From Flavobacteriaceae bacterium PS02337 (GTDB lineage: Bacteria; Bacteroidota; Bacteroidia; Flavobacteriales; Flavobacteriaceae): a stretch of 64,000 nt of DNA. The notes under the pieces are model-generated. The model made no database searches. It saw only the letters and a list, made by a program, of their open reading frames with translations, and was not told the origin of the DNA. Below, piece after piece: positions 54,524 through 62,953 of the stretch; the stretch's first letter is position 1; every line of letters begins with the position of its first letter. The DNA is taken from assembly GCA_029959285.1 (NCBI GenBank), contig JASCOE010000001.1, positions 310,001 to 374,000 on the forward strand, in the 5' to 3' direction. The position numbers and the translations under genes are program-made.

Positions 54524-56374
54524 CTATTCTACCGTAACCGACTTCGCTAAGTTACGTGGTTGATCAACATTACAACCTCTCATTACAGCAATGTAATAAG
54601 AAAGTAATTGTAACGGAATTGTTGTAACTAATGGAGACAATGCATCTGAAGTTTCTGGAATTTCAATTACATAATCTGCCAATTCGCGAACTTGAGTATC
54701 ACCTTTAGTAACAACAGCGATAATTTTACCGCTTCTTGATTTAATCTCTTGAATATTGCTCACAATTTTATCATAATGCCCTTGTTTAGGAGCAATAACA
54801 ATAACTGGCATCAATTCATCAATTAAAGCAATTGGACCATGTTTCATTTCTGCCGCAGGATAACCTTCAGCGTGGATGTATGAAATCTCTTTTAATTTTA
54901 AAGCTCCTTCTAAAGCAACTGGAAAATTATATCCTCTACCTAAATAAAGACAGTTTGGCGAATCTTTAAAAGCAGCAGCGATTTCTTTTGCTTTATCATT
55001 AGTTTCTAATGCTTCAGCAACTTTTTCAGGAATGATTTCTAATTCTTGAAGGTAAGTATGGAAATCTGTATTTGATAACGTTCCTTTGGCTTTTCCTAAT
55101 CGCAAAGCAATCATAGTTAAAACAGTGATTTGCGTAGTAAAAGCTTTTGTAGAAGCTACTCCAATTTCTGGACCTGCGTGTGTGTAAGCACCTGCATGAC
55201 TTTCTCTTGAAATAGAAGACCCAACAACATTACAAACTCCAAATACAAACGCTCCGTTTTCTTTAGCCAATTTAATAGCCGCCATTGTATCTGCAGTTTC
55301 TCCAGATTGAGAAATAGCGATTACAACGTCATCTTTATTGATAATTGGATTTCTGTATCTGAATTCAGAAGCATATTCTACTTCAACAGGAATACGCGTA
55401 AATTCTTCAAAAATGTATTCTGCTACTAAACCTGCGTGCCAAGAAGTACCACAAGCTACAATTAGAATACGTTTTGCATTTAAGAATTTCTCTAGATTAT
55501 CTTCAACGCCAGCCATTTGAACAATTCCTTCATTTGCATGAAGTCTTCCTCTGTAAGTATCTTTAATAACACTTGGCTGTTCGTAGATTTCTTTAAGCAT
55601 GAAATGATCATACCCTCCTTTTTCAATTTGCTCCAAATTCATTTGAAGTTCTTGAATATAAGGATCTACTAAAGAGTCATCTTTAATTTTTCTGATTTTG
55701 ATTGGTTTATGCAATCTGATATTTGCCATTTCGCCATCTTCTAAATATACTGCATTTGAAGTATATTCTATAAATGGTGATGCATCAGAAGCGATGAAGT
55801 ATTCTCCTTCTCCAACTCCAATTGCTAATGGACTTCCTAATCTTGCCGCAACAAGTTCGTTTGGATTCTTTTTATCAAAAACAGCAATTGCATATGCACC
55901 AACAACTTGGTTCAATGCAACTTGAACAGCTTTTCCTAATTTAATATTTTCTTTCTTTTGAACTTCTTCTATTAAATTAACTAAAACTTCTGTATCTGTA
56001 TCTGATTTAAAAGTATAACCTCTTTTGATAAGCTCTTCTTTTAAAGGAGCATAATTTTCAATAATTCCGTTATGGATGATTACTAAATCTCCAGAATTTG
56101 AAAGGTGAGGATGTGAATTTACATCATTTGGAACTCCGTGTGTTGCCCAACGTGTATGTCCAATTCCAATAGTTCCATTTGTTGTAAATCCTTCATTAGC
56201 TTTAGCTTCAAGATCTGAAACCTTACCTTTTGTTTTACAAAGTTTTATACCCGACTCGTTATCATATAACATTACGCCGGCACTATCATATCCTCTGTAC
56301 TCAAGACGCTTTAATCCCTTTATAACAATAGGATAAGCCTCTCGATGCCCGATATATCCAACAATTCCACACAT
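54524..56374 (-). CDS. glmS: Glutamine-fructose-6-phosphate aminotransferase (isomerizing)
   Basis: A 616-aa cytosolic enzyme making glucosamine-6-phosphate from fructose-6-phosphate and glutamine, the entry to peptidoglycan and LPS sugars. The N-terminal glutaminase uses Cys2 (MCGIVGYIG); two SIS domains (CGTSWHAGLV, AISQSGETADT, YLGRGYNFPVALEGALKLKE split here) bind the sugar. The C-terminus ends PRNLAKSVTVE as in all GlmS. It lies 9 nt downstream of a DUF4270 gene in one operon. I saw no glmS ribozyme upstream, as expected outside Firmicutes. Confidence 0.97.
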   Translation of the reverse strand: MCGIVGYIGHREAYPIVIKGLKRLEYRGYDSAGVMLYDNESGIKLCKTKGKVSDLEAKANEGFTTNGTIGIGHTRWATHGVPNDVNSHPHLSNSGDLVIIHNGIIENYAPLKEELIKRGYTFKSDTDTEVLVNLIEEVQKKENIKLGKAVQVALNQVVGAYAIAVFDKKNPNELVAARLGSPLAIGVGEGEYFIASDASPFIEYTSNAVYLEDGEMANIRLHKPIKIRKIKDDSLVDPYIQELQMNLEQIEKGGYDHFMLKEIYEQPSVIKDTYRGRLHANEGIVQMAGVEDNLEKFLNAKRILIVACGTSWHAGLVAEYIFEEFTRIPVEVEYASEFRYRNPIINKDDVVIAISQSGETADTMAAIKLAKENGAFVFGVCNVVGSSISRESHAGAYTHAGPEIGVASTKAFTTQITVLTMIALRLGKAKGTLSNTDFHTYLQELEIIPEKVAEALETNDKAKEIAAAFKDSPNCLYLGRGYNFPVALEGALKLKEISYIHAEGYPAAEMKHGPIALIDELMPVIVIAPKQGHYDKIVSNIQEIKSRSGKIIAVVTKGDTQVRELADYVIEIPETSDALSPLVTTIPLQLLSYYIAVMRGCNVDQPRNLAKSVTVE

Positions 56375-56383
56375 ATATATTTA

Positions 56384-57964
56384 TTAATTTGGTTTCGTGT
56401 AGTAGACTTCAAGCCTCAGCCTTTTATCATCTGCAATAGAAGCTTTTCCTCCATATAAGATTGTACCTAAGGGACTCATAACTGATGTTCTCGGTACTTG
56501 AGAAATTACATCATTTTTAGTTTTTAATGCACTTGAAGCAACAATTCCTGGCGCTTGTGAAACAACAAGCCCCAAATCAACATTTACAGCTGTCGCATCT
56601 TTTATAAGATTACGAATATGATTGGTTATTCTGATTTTATACGTCTTTCCTTTTTTATCAGTACCTACATTAATTAACCCTCCATAAGGAGCAGTATCGT
56701 CTGCCGAATAATCTAATATAACGGTATTATTAGTTAAATCGTATAAATAAACCCTCATTGGCTCCTTCGATGCAGTAGCCATTTTTTCAGCATCAATATT
56801 AAAAACAAGATTAGCTTCATTCACCTTCCAATTGCTCGCTCTAATTGTTGCCAATTGAGCAGCAAAACCATTAAGTCGAATTACAGCAAGAGAACCTTGA
56901 CCTCCTTTTAAATATAACCTTTCGTCTCCTTCAGTTCTATTTACATTTGTAGTAGCAGCTTCGTAATCAGGTTTTCTAACATTTTGAAGAAAACTGGCTG
57001 TACTAGCTGGATTAGACGAACTAGATGTTTTAAGATTCAGAACAATTTGCTTCTTTTCCATTGTAGCATCAGCATCTGTTGTAGAAGCTGTTTTTGCTTT
57101 GTAATTAATCGTAATCTTTCCTTCTGCAAAATTTAAAAGAGCCAAATTAGAAGGATTCGAACCAGATTTTGCAATATTAAAATACAGTCCTTTTAAGTAT
57201 TCTTGAAAAACATCTTCTGATGCTAATTTTGAAGTAGGTGCATTTAAAATTTTCTGTTGAAAGAAATCTCTATTAAGATGTAAAACCATTTGAGGAGGAG
57301 TCCTTGTAACGGTTTCCTTTTTAGTATCTGGATCTGTCGTCTTTGTTACAATTTCCGTTGGATCAAAAAAGAATGCTGTACTTTCTATCGCTAAACTATC
57401 ATTTAAAAAGTTACCTATTTTTTTCGTCTCAAATTCAGAATTTTGATCTGTATAATAAAATTGAGCCAATTGAGAACCTCCACTAAAATAGCTATTTCTC
57501 ATTTGAATTCCAGACTCATAAACCTTTAAATCCAGTTTCCCATCTTTACCTTTTCCATCAGTTCCACCATAAATAGAATCTAACACATAAGTGCTGTTTC
57601 CATCTGCATCAACTGCAGTTACATGTTTAAAGTAAGGAATAGTCAAAATGGCATTTTCAATAACTGGCGATTCACCAATTGTTGGCGCATAAGACGAAAG
57701 CGCTACTTGAGTAACAAAATTTGCAGTAGTAGTTCCAAAAATTGGGTCGTCATAAATACCCAAAGCATTTGCAGGCAAAAGATTTGACTGTACAGGAGTC
57801 ACTTCCTGATTAAAAGCTAAAACATCATATTTTTCAGGTTCAAGCCCAAAATGATCATCTCCAATTAAACCATCACCAATTGCATTAAAATCTTTATCGC
57901 AAGAATATAAAAAAACTACAGTTAAAGCTAAAAGAAATTTCTTAATAAAAGAAGTATTAATCAT
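56384..57964 (-). CDS. DUF4270 lipoprotein
   Basis: A 526-aa predicted lipoprotein (signal MINTSFIKKFLLALTVVFLY, then SCDKDFNAIGDGLIGDDHFG). DUF4270 proteins occur across Bacteroidota; the function is unknown. The domain is beta-rich with QVALSSYAPTIGESPVIE and a final YYTKPN. I use the ATG at 57964 rather than 58036, because the upstream stretch overlaps the previous gene by 50 bp and has no signal. It is the middle gene of an operon with a glycogen-synthase-like protein and glmS. Confidence 0.85.
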   Translation of the reverse strand: MINTSFIKKFLLALTVVFLYSCDKDFNAIGDGLIGDDHFGLEPEKYDVLAFNQEVTPVQSNLLPANALGIYDDPIFGTTTANFVTQVALSSYAPTIGESPVIENAILTIPYFKHVTAVDADGNSTYVLDSIYGGTDGKGKDGKLDLKVYESGIQMRNSYFSGGSQLAQFYYTDQNSEFETKKIGNFLNDSLAIESTAFFFDPTEIVTKTTDPDTKKETVTRTPPQMVLHLNRDFFQQKILNAPTSKLASEDVFQEYLKGLYFNIAKSGSNPSNLALLNFAEGKITINYKAKTASTTDADATMEKKQIVLNLKTSSSSNPASTASFLQNVRKPDYEAATTNVNRTEGDERLYLKGGQGSLAVIRLNGFAAQLATIRASNWKVNEANLVFNIDAEKMATASKEPMRVYLYDLTNNTVILDYSADDTAPYGGLINVGTDKKGKTYKIRITNHIRNLIKDATAVNVDLGLVVSQAPGIVASSALKTKNDVISQVPRTSVMSPLGTILYGGKASIADDKRLRLEVYYTKPN

Positions 57965-57986
57965 TGTTTTATAATAAGTTAAAATT

Positions 57987-58793
57987 TTAAAGTCCAAATG
58001 TTCTATAGAAATTTGTATAAGCCTCAGCAAATGCATCTTTCGCGGCGAAAGGTAAAAAAGGTTTTCCTGAAGATTCTATAAATTTTGTTAAACTTGGAGA
58101 AACATTTTCAGATGCAATAATTACTCCATCAGAATGTAATATGCTAGCTTTTAAAACATTTTCATAATTTGGAACTTCTAAATCTGATATAGAATCGTGA
58201 GGAACGCCATCAAATTTAACTTTGTTGATCATTTCTAAATCTAAATTTTCATCAAATGACTGTCCGTAAACAGAAGTAATAATTTTAGTTTCAGAAAACA
58301 GTGCTTCATGTTTATAATAATGTTTCATATAAATTGGAAGCATAGCCGCCAACCATCCATGGACATGAATAATATCTGGAACCCAGTTTAATTTTTTTAC
58401 TGTTTCTACAACACCTTTAGCAAAGAAAATGGCTCTTTCGTCATTATCAGGATACAAAACACCTTCTTCATCAGCGAAAGTGGCTTTGCGTTTAAAATAT
58501 TCATCATTATCAATAAAGTAAACCTGAATTCTTTCCTTCGGAATCGATGCAACTTTGATAATCAATGGCATATCTAAGTCATTCACTACCAAATTCATTC
58601 CGGAAAGTCTAATCACTTCATGCAATTGATGTCTTCTTTCATTGATATTCCCATATCTAGGCATGAAAATTCTTATCTGGCCGCCTTGGTCATTAATCAT
58701 TTTCGGAACGTCATAAGACATTAAAGAAACCTCATTTTCAGCCAAATAAGGCACGACTTCAGATGATACATATAATATCCTCTTATCTTTCAT
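57987..58793 (-). CDS. Glycogen/starch synthase-like protein, N-terminal domain only
   Basis: A 268-aa cytosolic protein matching the GT5 glycogen synthase N-terminal domain (ILYVSSEVVPYL; PDIIHVHGWLAAMLPIYMKH at about 138-157). A full GlgA is about 470-500 aa; the C-terminal GT-B half is absent and the KTGGL sugar-nucleotide motif is replaced by LAENEVSLM (18-26). Catalysis is therefore unlikely and a regulatory or binding role is possible. The position beside panC and DUF4270 is common in Flavobacteriaceae, and the gene is first in the operon leading to glmS. Confidence 0.85.
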   Translation of the reverse strand: MKDKRILYVSSEVVPYLAENEVSLMSYDVPKMINDQGGQIRIFMPRYGNINERRHQLHEVIRLSGMNLVVNDLDMPLIIKVASIPKERIQVYFIDNDEYFKRKATFADEEGVLYPDNDERAIFFAKGVVETVKKLNWVPDIIHVHGWLAAMLPIYMKHYYKHEALFSETKIITSVYGQSFDENLDLEMINKVKFDGVPHDSISDLEVPNYENVLKASILHSDGVIIASENVSPSLTKFIESSGKPFLPFAAKDAFAEAYTNFYRTFGL

Positions 58794-58830
58794 AATAGTA
58801 TTTTACTTAATTTTGGTAATAAAAACGTCG

Positions 58831-58838
58831 CAAAATTA
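58831..58838 (-). promoter_or_regulatory. -7 box (TAATTTTG) of the GlgA-like/DUF4270/glmS operon
   Basis: A TAnnTTTG match on the minus strand lies 37 nt before the ATG at 58793, in the divergent region shared with panC. Confidence 0.45.
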
Positions 58839-58869
58839 CAAAATTTTATGCAGTTTATAACTAATATAT

Positions 58870-58877
58870 TATGTTTG
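58870..58877 (+). promoter_or_regulatory. -7 box (TATGTTTG) of panC
   Basis: A perfect TAnnTTTG match lies 23 nt before the ATG at 58901. It covers the earlier in-frame ATG at 58871, which therefore cannot be the start of this transcript's reading frame. Confidence 0.5.
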
Positions 58878-58900
58878 CACTAAATTTTAATAATACCTCA

Positions 58901-59749
58901 ATGCATATTTTCTACAGTAAAGCCGCTTTGATAGCTTATTTAAAAACTATCAAAACCGCAAATTCAACTATCGGATTTGTACCTACAATGGGCGCTTTAC
59001 ACCAAGGGCATTTGGCTTTAATGCAACGTTCGCTTAAAGAAAACGACGATACTGTTGTAAGCATTTTTGTCAATCCAACACAATTTAATAATCAGGAAGA
59101 TTTAGCAAAATATCCGAGAACTCTTGAAGAAGATGTTAAGAAAATGCGTACATTAAGTGATAAAATCATTTTATACGCTCCGACTGTCGAAGATATTTAT
59201 GAAGGAAATACTGTTTCGCAAACATTTGATTTTGACGGATTAGAAAATCAGATGGAAGGAAAATTCAGGCCCGGTCATTTTAATGGAGTTGGAACAATTG
59301 TAAAAAGGTTGTTTGAAATTGTAACGCCAACAAATGCTTATTTTGGAGAGAAGGATTTTCAACAGCTTCAAATTGTTAAAAAACTAGTAGAAAAAAATGA
59401 TCTACCAGTAAATGTTGTGGGCTGTCCTATTTTTAGAGAAGAAAACCAGCTTGCAATGAGTTCACGTAATGAGCGTTTAACTCCCGAAGAAAGAAAAGAA
59501 GCATCTATTATATATAAAATTTTAATAGAAGCAAAAGAGATTTTTCAGAAAGGTACTCCGCAAGAAACAATCGAATTTGTAGAAAATTCTTTCAAAGGCA
59601 ATAAAGATTTCGAACTAGAATATTTTGTTATTGCTGACGAATCTACACTTTTACCTATCAATCAAAAAGAGAATGACAAAAACTATCGCGCATTTATAGC
59701 AGTATTTGTTAATTCTATAAGACTGATAGACACCATTTCATTAAATTAA
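58901..59749 (+). CDS. panC: Pantothenate synthetase
   Basis: A 282-aa cytosolic enzyme joining pantoate and beta-alanine with ATP to make pantothenate, the coenzyme A precursor. Visible motifs are VPTMGALHQGHLALM (HxGH), VSIFVNPTQFN, YFGEKDFQQLQIV and MSSRNERLTPEER. The frame is open from 58871, but the promoter box sits on that ATG, and family members begin near MHIFYSK, so I choose 58901. panD follows 14 nt downstream, giving a pantothenate pair. Confidence 0.96.
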   Translation: MHIFYSKAALIAYLKTIKTANSTIGFVPTMGALHQGHLALMQRSLKENDDTVVSIFVNPTQFNNQEDLAKYPRTLEEDVKKMRTLSDKIILYAPTVEDIYEGNTVSQTFDFDGLENQMEGKFRPGHFNGVGTIVKRLFEIVTPTNAYFGEKDFQQLQIVKKLVEKNDLPVNVVGCPIFREENQLAMSSRNERLTPEERKEASIIYKILIEAKEIFQKGTPQETIEFVENSFKGNKDFELEYFVIADESTLLPINQKENDKNYRAFIAVFVNSIRLIDTISLN

Positions 59750-59751
59750 TC

Positions 59752-59759
59752 TAACTTTG
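59752..59759 (+). promoter_or_regulatory. -7 box (TAACTTTG) abutting panD
   Basis: A perfect TAnnTTTG box ends 4 nt before the panD ATG; it could give a leaderless panD mRNA beside the panC read-through transcript. No -33 element is obvious. Confidence 0.35.
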
Positions 59760-59763
59760 CAGC

Positions 59764-60114
59764 ATGCAAATTCAAGTTATAAAATCAAAAATTCATCGCG
59801 TTAAAGTAACGGGTGCCGATTTAAATTATATTGGCAGCATTACTATTGATGAAACTCTACTGGAAGCTTCAAATATTATTGAAGGCGAAAAAGTATCTAT
59901 TGTTAACATTAATAATGGCGAACGTTTTGAAACTTACGCTATTAAAGGTGAAAAAAATTCGGGAGAAATTACTTTGAATGGTCCTGCAGCAAGAAAAGTA
60001 CAGAAAGATGATATCATCATCATTATTTCTTACGCTACTTTGGATTTTGAAGAAGCTAAAACCTTCAAACCTTGGATTATTTTCCCAAATGAAAACGATA
60101 ATTCTTTAACTTAA
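59764..60114 (+). CDS. panD: Aspartate 1-decarboxylase proenzyme
   Basis: A 116-aa cytosolic proenzyme that makes beta-alanine from L-aspartate for the PanC reaction. It self-cleaves between Gly24 and Ser25 (YIGSITID) to form the pyruvoyl group. Further family features are INNGERFETYAI, LNGPAARKVQKDD and IIISYATL. The length is normal. It directly follows panC, so substrate and enzyme supply are coupled. Confidence 0.97.
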   Translation: MQIQVIKSKIHRVKVTGADLNYIGSITIDETLLEASNIIEGEKVSIVNINNGERFETYAIKGEKNSGEITLNGPAARKVQKDDIIIIISYATLDFEEAKTFKPWIIFPNENDNSLT

Positions 60115-60318
60115 GATTTTCCTTTTCTTATCGAATTTCCCTATTTTGTCAAAAATCAATTTTGCACAGAAAGGTCTTCTTTTGCCTAAATCGAAAGAGA
60201 TTTTAGGCTATAATTTTCTTTTGCTTCAATTTTAAATCTACCATTAAAGAAGCAAAATAAAATAGTATATTGCTACACTATTTTCAATACTTTTTAATTC
60301 ACTGAAATGCCACAAATC

Positions 60319-61470
60319 ATGAAAAAAGTCTACCTACTAATTCTTTTTATTTCATTTTCGTCGTTTGCCCAAAAAACGTTCGACAACATTAAATCAGAAA
60401 AACTGGGAGAAGAACGCAGAATCACTATCGGACTTCCTGCTTCTTATGAAGCCAACAAAGACAAAAAATATCCTGTTCTTTATTTATTAGACGGAGATTA
60501 TTTATTTGACCCTTTTTCTGGAGCTGTAAGTTATGGTAATTATTGGGATGATATTCCGGAAATGATTATTATCGGAATTCACCAAAACAAAGATGGAGAA
60601 CGTTTTGACGACACAACAATCGATCAAAACACTGGGCTTCCTTTTGAAAAAGGAGCAGAATTTTTCGAATTTATCGGAGCAGAATTAATTCCATACATCG
60701 AAAAAAAATACAGAACTTCTCCGTTTAGAATTATTGCAGGACATGACTTAACAGCAGGTTTTGCTAATTTTTATTTATATAAAGAAACTTCAATTTTTAA
60801 TGCTTACATCTGTTTAAGTCCAGAATTGGCATCAAAAATGGAAGTTCGAATTCCAGAAAAGTTTGCAAAAGTAAAAGAGCCTATTTTCTTTTATTTGTCT
60901 GCTGCCGATGGAGATATCAAAAAAATAAAAGAACCGATAGATAAATTAAACAGCAATATTAAAATTGCAAATAATCCGTTAGTGAATTATAAATATGAAG
61001 TATTTAAAGGAACGACGCATTATACAGAAGTTTTACATTCAATACCAAGTGCACTATATCAGATTTTTGAAGTTTACAGACCGATAAATTCTGCAGAATA
61101 TAACGATAAAATTGCCGTTCTTCAATCTGGATATGCAGAATACTTGGAGAATAAATATAATGCAATGTCACAAATTTTAGGAGTTCAAATTCCTGTTAGA
61201 ATAAGTGATTTTAAAGTAATTGAAAATATTATTTTAAGAAATAACGCTTATAGCGAATTAAGTAAAATGGCCGAAATTGGAAATGTAAATTATCCAAAAG
61301 CCATGTTGGGAGAATATGAATTAGGTTTAATGTATGAAAAGCAAGGCGATCCTAAACATGCTTCAAAAAAATATCAAAACGCTTCGCAAATGGAACCGAT
61401 TGGCGATTTGAATAAAGATATGATGTATGAGAAGATTGATGAAATGAATACGCTTGCGAAAAAAAAGTAA
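60319..61470 (+). CDS. Esterase D-fold protein with Asp at the nucleophile position
   Basis: A 383-aa exported alpha/beta-hydrolase of the esterase D (PF00756-like) group. The signal peptide (MKKVYLLILFISFSSFAQ) precedes the family start (ITIGLPASYEANKDKKYPVLYLLDG) and PEMIIIGIHQNKDGERFDDTT. At the nucleophile elbow, where family enzymes have GHSxGG, it has GHDLTAG (Asp143), so it is either inactive as an esterase or uses Asp. A TPR-like C-terminus (about 300-383) follows. An ATG at 60307 is 4 codons earlier; I prefer 60319 for the cleaner signal peptide. radA starts 3 nt after its stop. Confidence 0.8.
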   Translation: MKKVYLLILFISFSSFAQKTFDNIKSEKLGEERRITIGLPASYEANKDKKYPVLYLLDGDYLFDPFSGAVSYGNYWDDIPEMIIIGIHQNKDGERFDDTTIDQNTGLPFEKGAEFFEFIGAELIPYIEKKYRTSPFRIIAGHDLTAGFANFYLYKETSIFNAYICLSPELASKMEVRIPEKFAKVKEPIFFYLSAADGDIKKIKEPIDKLNSNIKIANNPLVNYKYEVFKGTTHYTEVLHSIPSALYQIFEVYRPINSAEYNDKIAVLQSGYAEYLENKYNAMSQILGVQIPVRISDFKVIENIILRNNAYSELSKMAEIGNVNYPKAMLGEYELGLMYEKQGDPKHASKKYQNASQMEPIGDLNKDMMYEKIDEMNTLAKKK

Positions 61471-61473
61471 ATA

Positions 61474-62835
61474 ATGTCAAAAGTTAAAACTTCCTTTTTT
61501 TGTCAGAATTGCGGAACCCAATATGCCAAATGGCAAGGGCAATGCAATGCCTGTAAAGAATGGAATACGATTGCCGAAGAAATAATTCAAAAACAGGATA
61601 AAGTTGCCTGGAAAAGTGAATCTGCTCCAACTGGAAAAGCACCAAGACCTTTAAAAATTAACGAAATTGATTCTGCACAGGAAGTCCGAATGGACACAAC
61701 CGACAGCGAATTAAATCGTGTTTTAGGAGGCGGACTTGTTCCTGGATCTTTAACACTTTTAGGTGGTGAACCCGGCATCGGAAAAAGTACGCTTTTGCTG
61801 CAAGTTTCTTTAAAATTACCATATAAAACTTTATATGTTTCTGGAGAAGAAAGTCAGAAACAAATTAAAATGCGCGCGGAAAGAATTACGCCAGACAGCC
61901 AAAACTGTTATATTCTAACCGAAACCAAAACGCAGAATATTTTCAAACAAATTGAAACCATTCAGCCTGAAGTGGTCATTATTGACTCTATTCAGACTTT
62001 GCATACCGATTATATTGAATCGACCGCAGGAAGTATTTCTCAAATTCGAGAAACAACTGCCGAACTAATCAAATTTGCTAAAGAAAGTAATATTCCTGTT
62101 ATTTTAATCGGACATATTACGAAAGACGGAAATATCGCTGGTCCAAAAATTTTGGAACACATGGTTGATACCGTTTTGCAATTTGAAGGCGATCGAAACC
62201 ATGTTTATAGAATTTTACGTTCCTTAAAAAATCGTTTCGGATCAACTGCAGAATTGGGAATTTACGAAATGCTTGGAAGTGGTTTACGCGAAGTAAATAA
62301 TCCTTCCGAAATTCTAATTTCACACAAAGATGAAGAACTTTCGGGAACTGCAATCGCAACAACTCTCGAAGGCATGCGTCCGCTAATGATTGAAATTCAA
62401 TCTTTGGTAAGCACAGCAGTTTATGGAACGCCTCAAAGAAGCACAACAGGTTACAATGCAAAAAGACTAAACATGATTTTGGCTGTTTTAGAAAAAAGAG
62501 CTGGATTTCGTTTAGGCGCAAAAGACGTTTTCTTAAATGTTACAGGCGGAATTTCTGTTGATGATCCAGCAATTGATTTGGCGGTTGTTGCTGCTATTTT
62601 GTCTTCAAACGAAGATATTCCTGTCGGAAAAGGATTTTGTTTTGCTGGCGAAGTCGGTCTTTCTGGCGAAATTCGTCCTGTCAATCGTGTAGATCAGCGA
62701 ATTCAAGAAGCCGAAAAATTAGGTTTTGACACTATATTTGTTTCTAAATACAACAAAATTGCTTTAAAAAATACTGGAATCAAAATCGAATTGGTTGCAA
62801 AAATTGAAGATGTAGCGAGTATTCTTTTTGGTTGA
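61474..62835 (+). CDS. radA: DNA repair protein RadA/Sms
   Basis: A 453-aa cytosolic RecA-like helicase that helps process branched recombination intermediates. Zinc finger Cys10, Cys13, Cys24 and Cys27 (CQNCGTQYAKWQGQCNACKEW split here); Walker A GEPGIGKST (98-106); the RadA-specific LKNRFGSTAELGIYEM; and a Lon-like C-terminal domain (VDDPAIDLAVVAAILSS; GEVGLSGEIRPV). The length is normal. It follows the esterase-like gene by 3 nt, so the two are probably cotranscribed. Confidence 0.97.
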   Translation: MSKVKTSFFCQNCGTQYAKWQGQCNACKEWNTIAEEIIQKQDKVAWKSESAPTGKAPRPLKINEIDSAQEVRMDTTDSELNRVLGGGLVPGSLTLLGGEPGIGKSTLLLQVSLKLPYKTLYVSGEESQKQIKMRAERITPDSQNCYILTETKTQNIFKQIETIQPEVVIIDSIQTLHTDYIESTAGSISQIRETTAELIKFAKESNIPVILIGHITKDGNIAGPKILEHMVDTVLQFEGDRNHVYRILRSLKNRFGSTAELGIYEMLGSGLREVNNPSEILISHKDEELSGTAIATTLEGMRPLMIEIQSLVSTAVYGTPQRSTTGYNAKRLNMILAVLEKRAGFRLGAKDVFLNVTGGISVDDPAIDLAVVAAILSSNEDIPVGKGFCFAGEVGLSGEIRPVNRVDQRIQEAEKLGFDTIFVSKYNKIALKNTGIKIELVAKIEDVASILFG

Positions 62836-62844
62836 TTTTATTTA

Positions 62845-62936
62845 GCCACAAATTGCACAAATTTGCACGAATTTTTATTTTTTATTGAATTTTATTCGCC
62901 CGAAGCTTAATTCGAGAAATTAGTGCAATTCGTGGC
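62845..62936. repeat. REP-like imperfect palindrome
   Basis: GCCACAAATTGCAC (62845-62858) and its near-perfect reverse complement GTGCAATTCGTGGC (62923-62936, 13/14) flank an AT-rich centre with further partial pairing. Words of this kind recur between genes in Flavobacterium genomes, from my general knowledge. There is no T-run, so it is not a standard terminator. Confidence 0.55.
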
Positions 62937-62953
62937 AAAAAAAAACAGACAAT

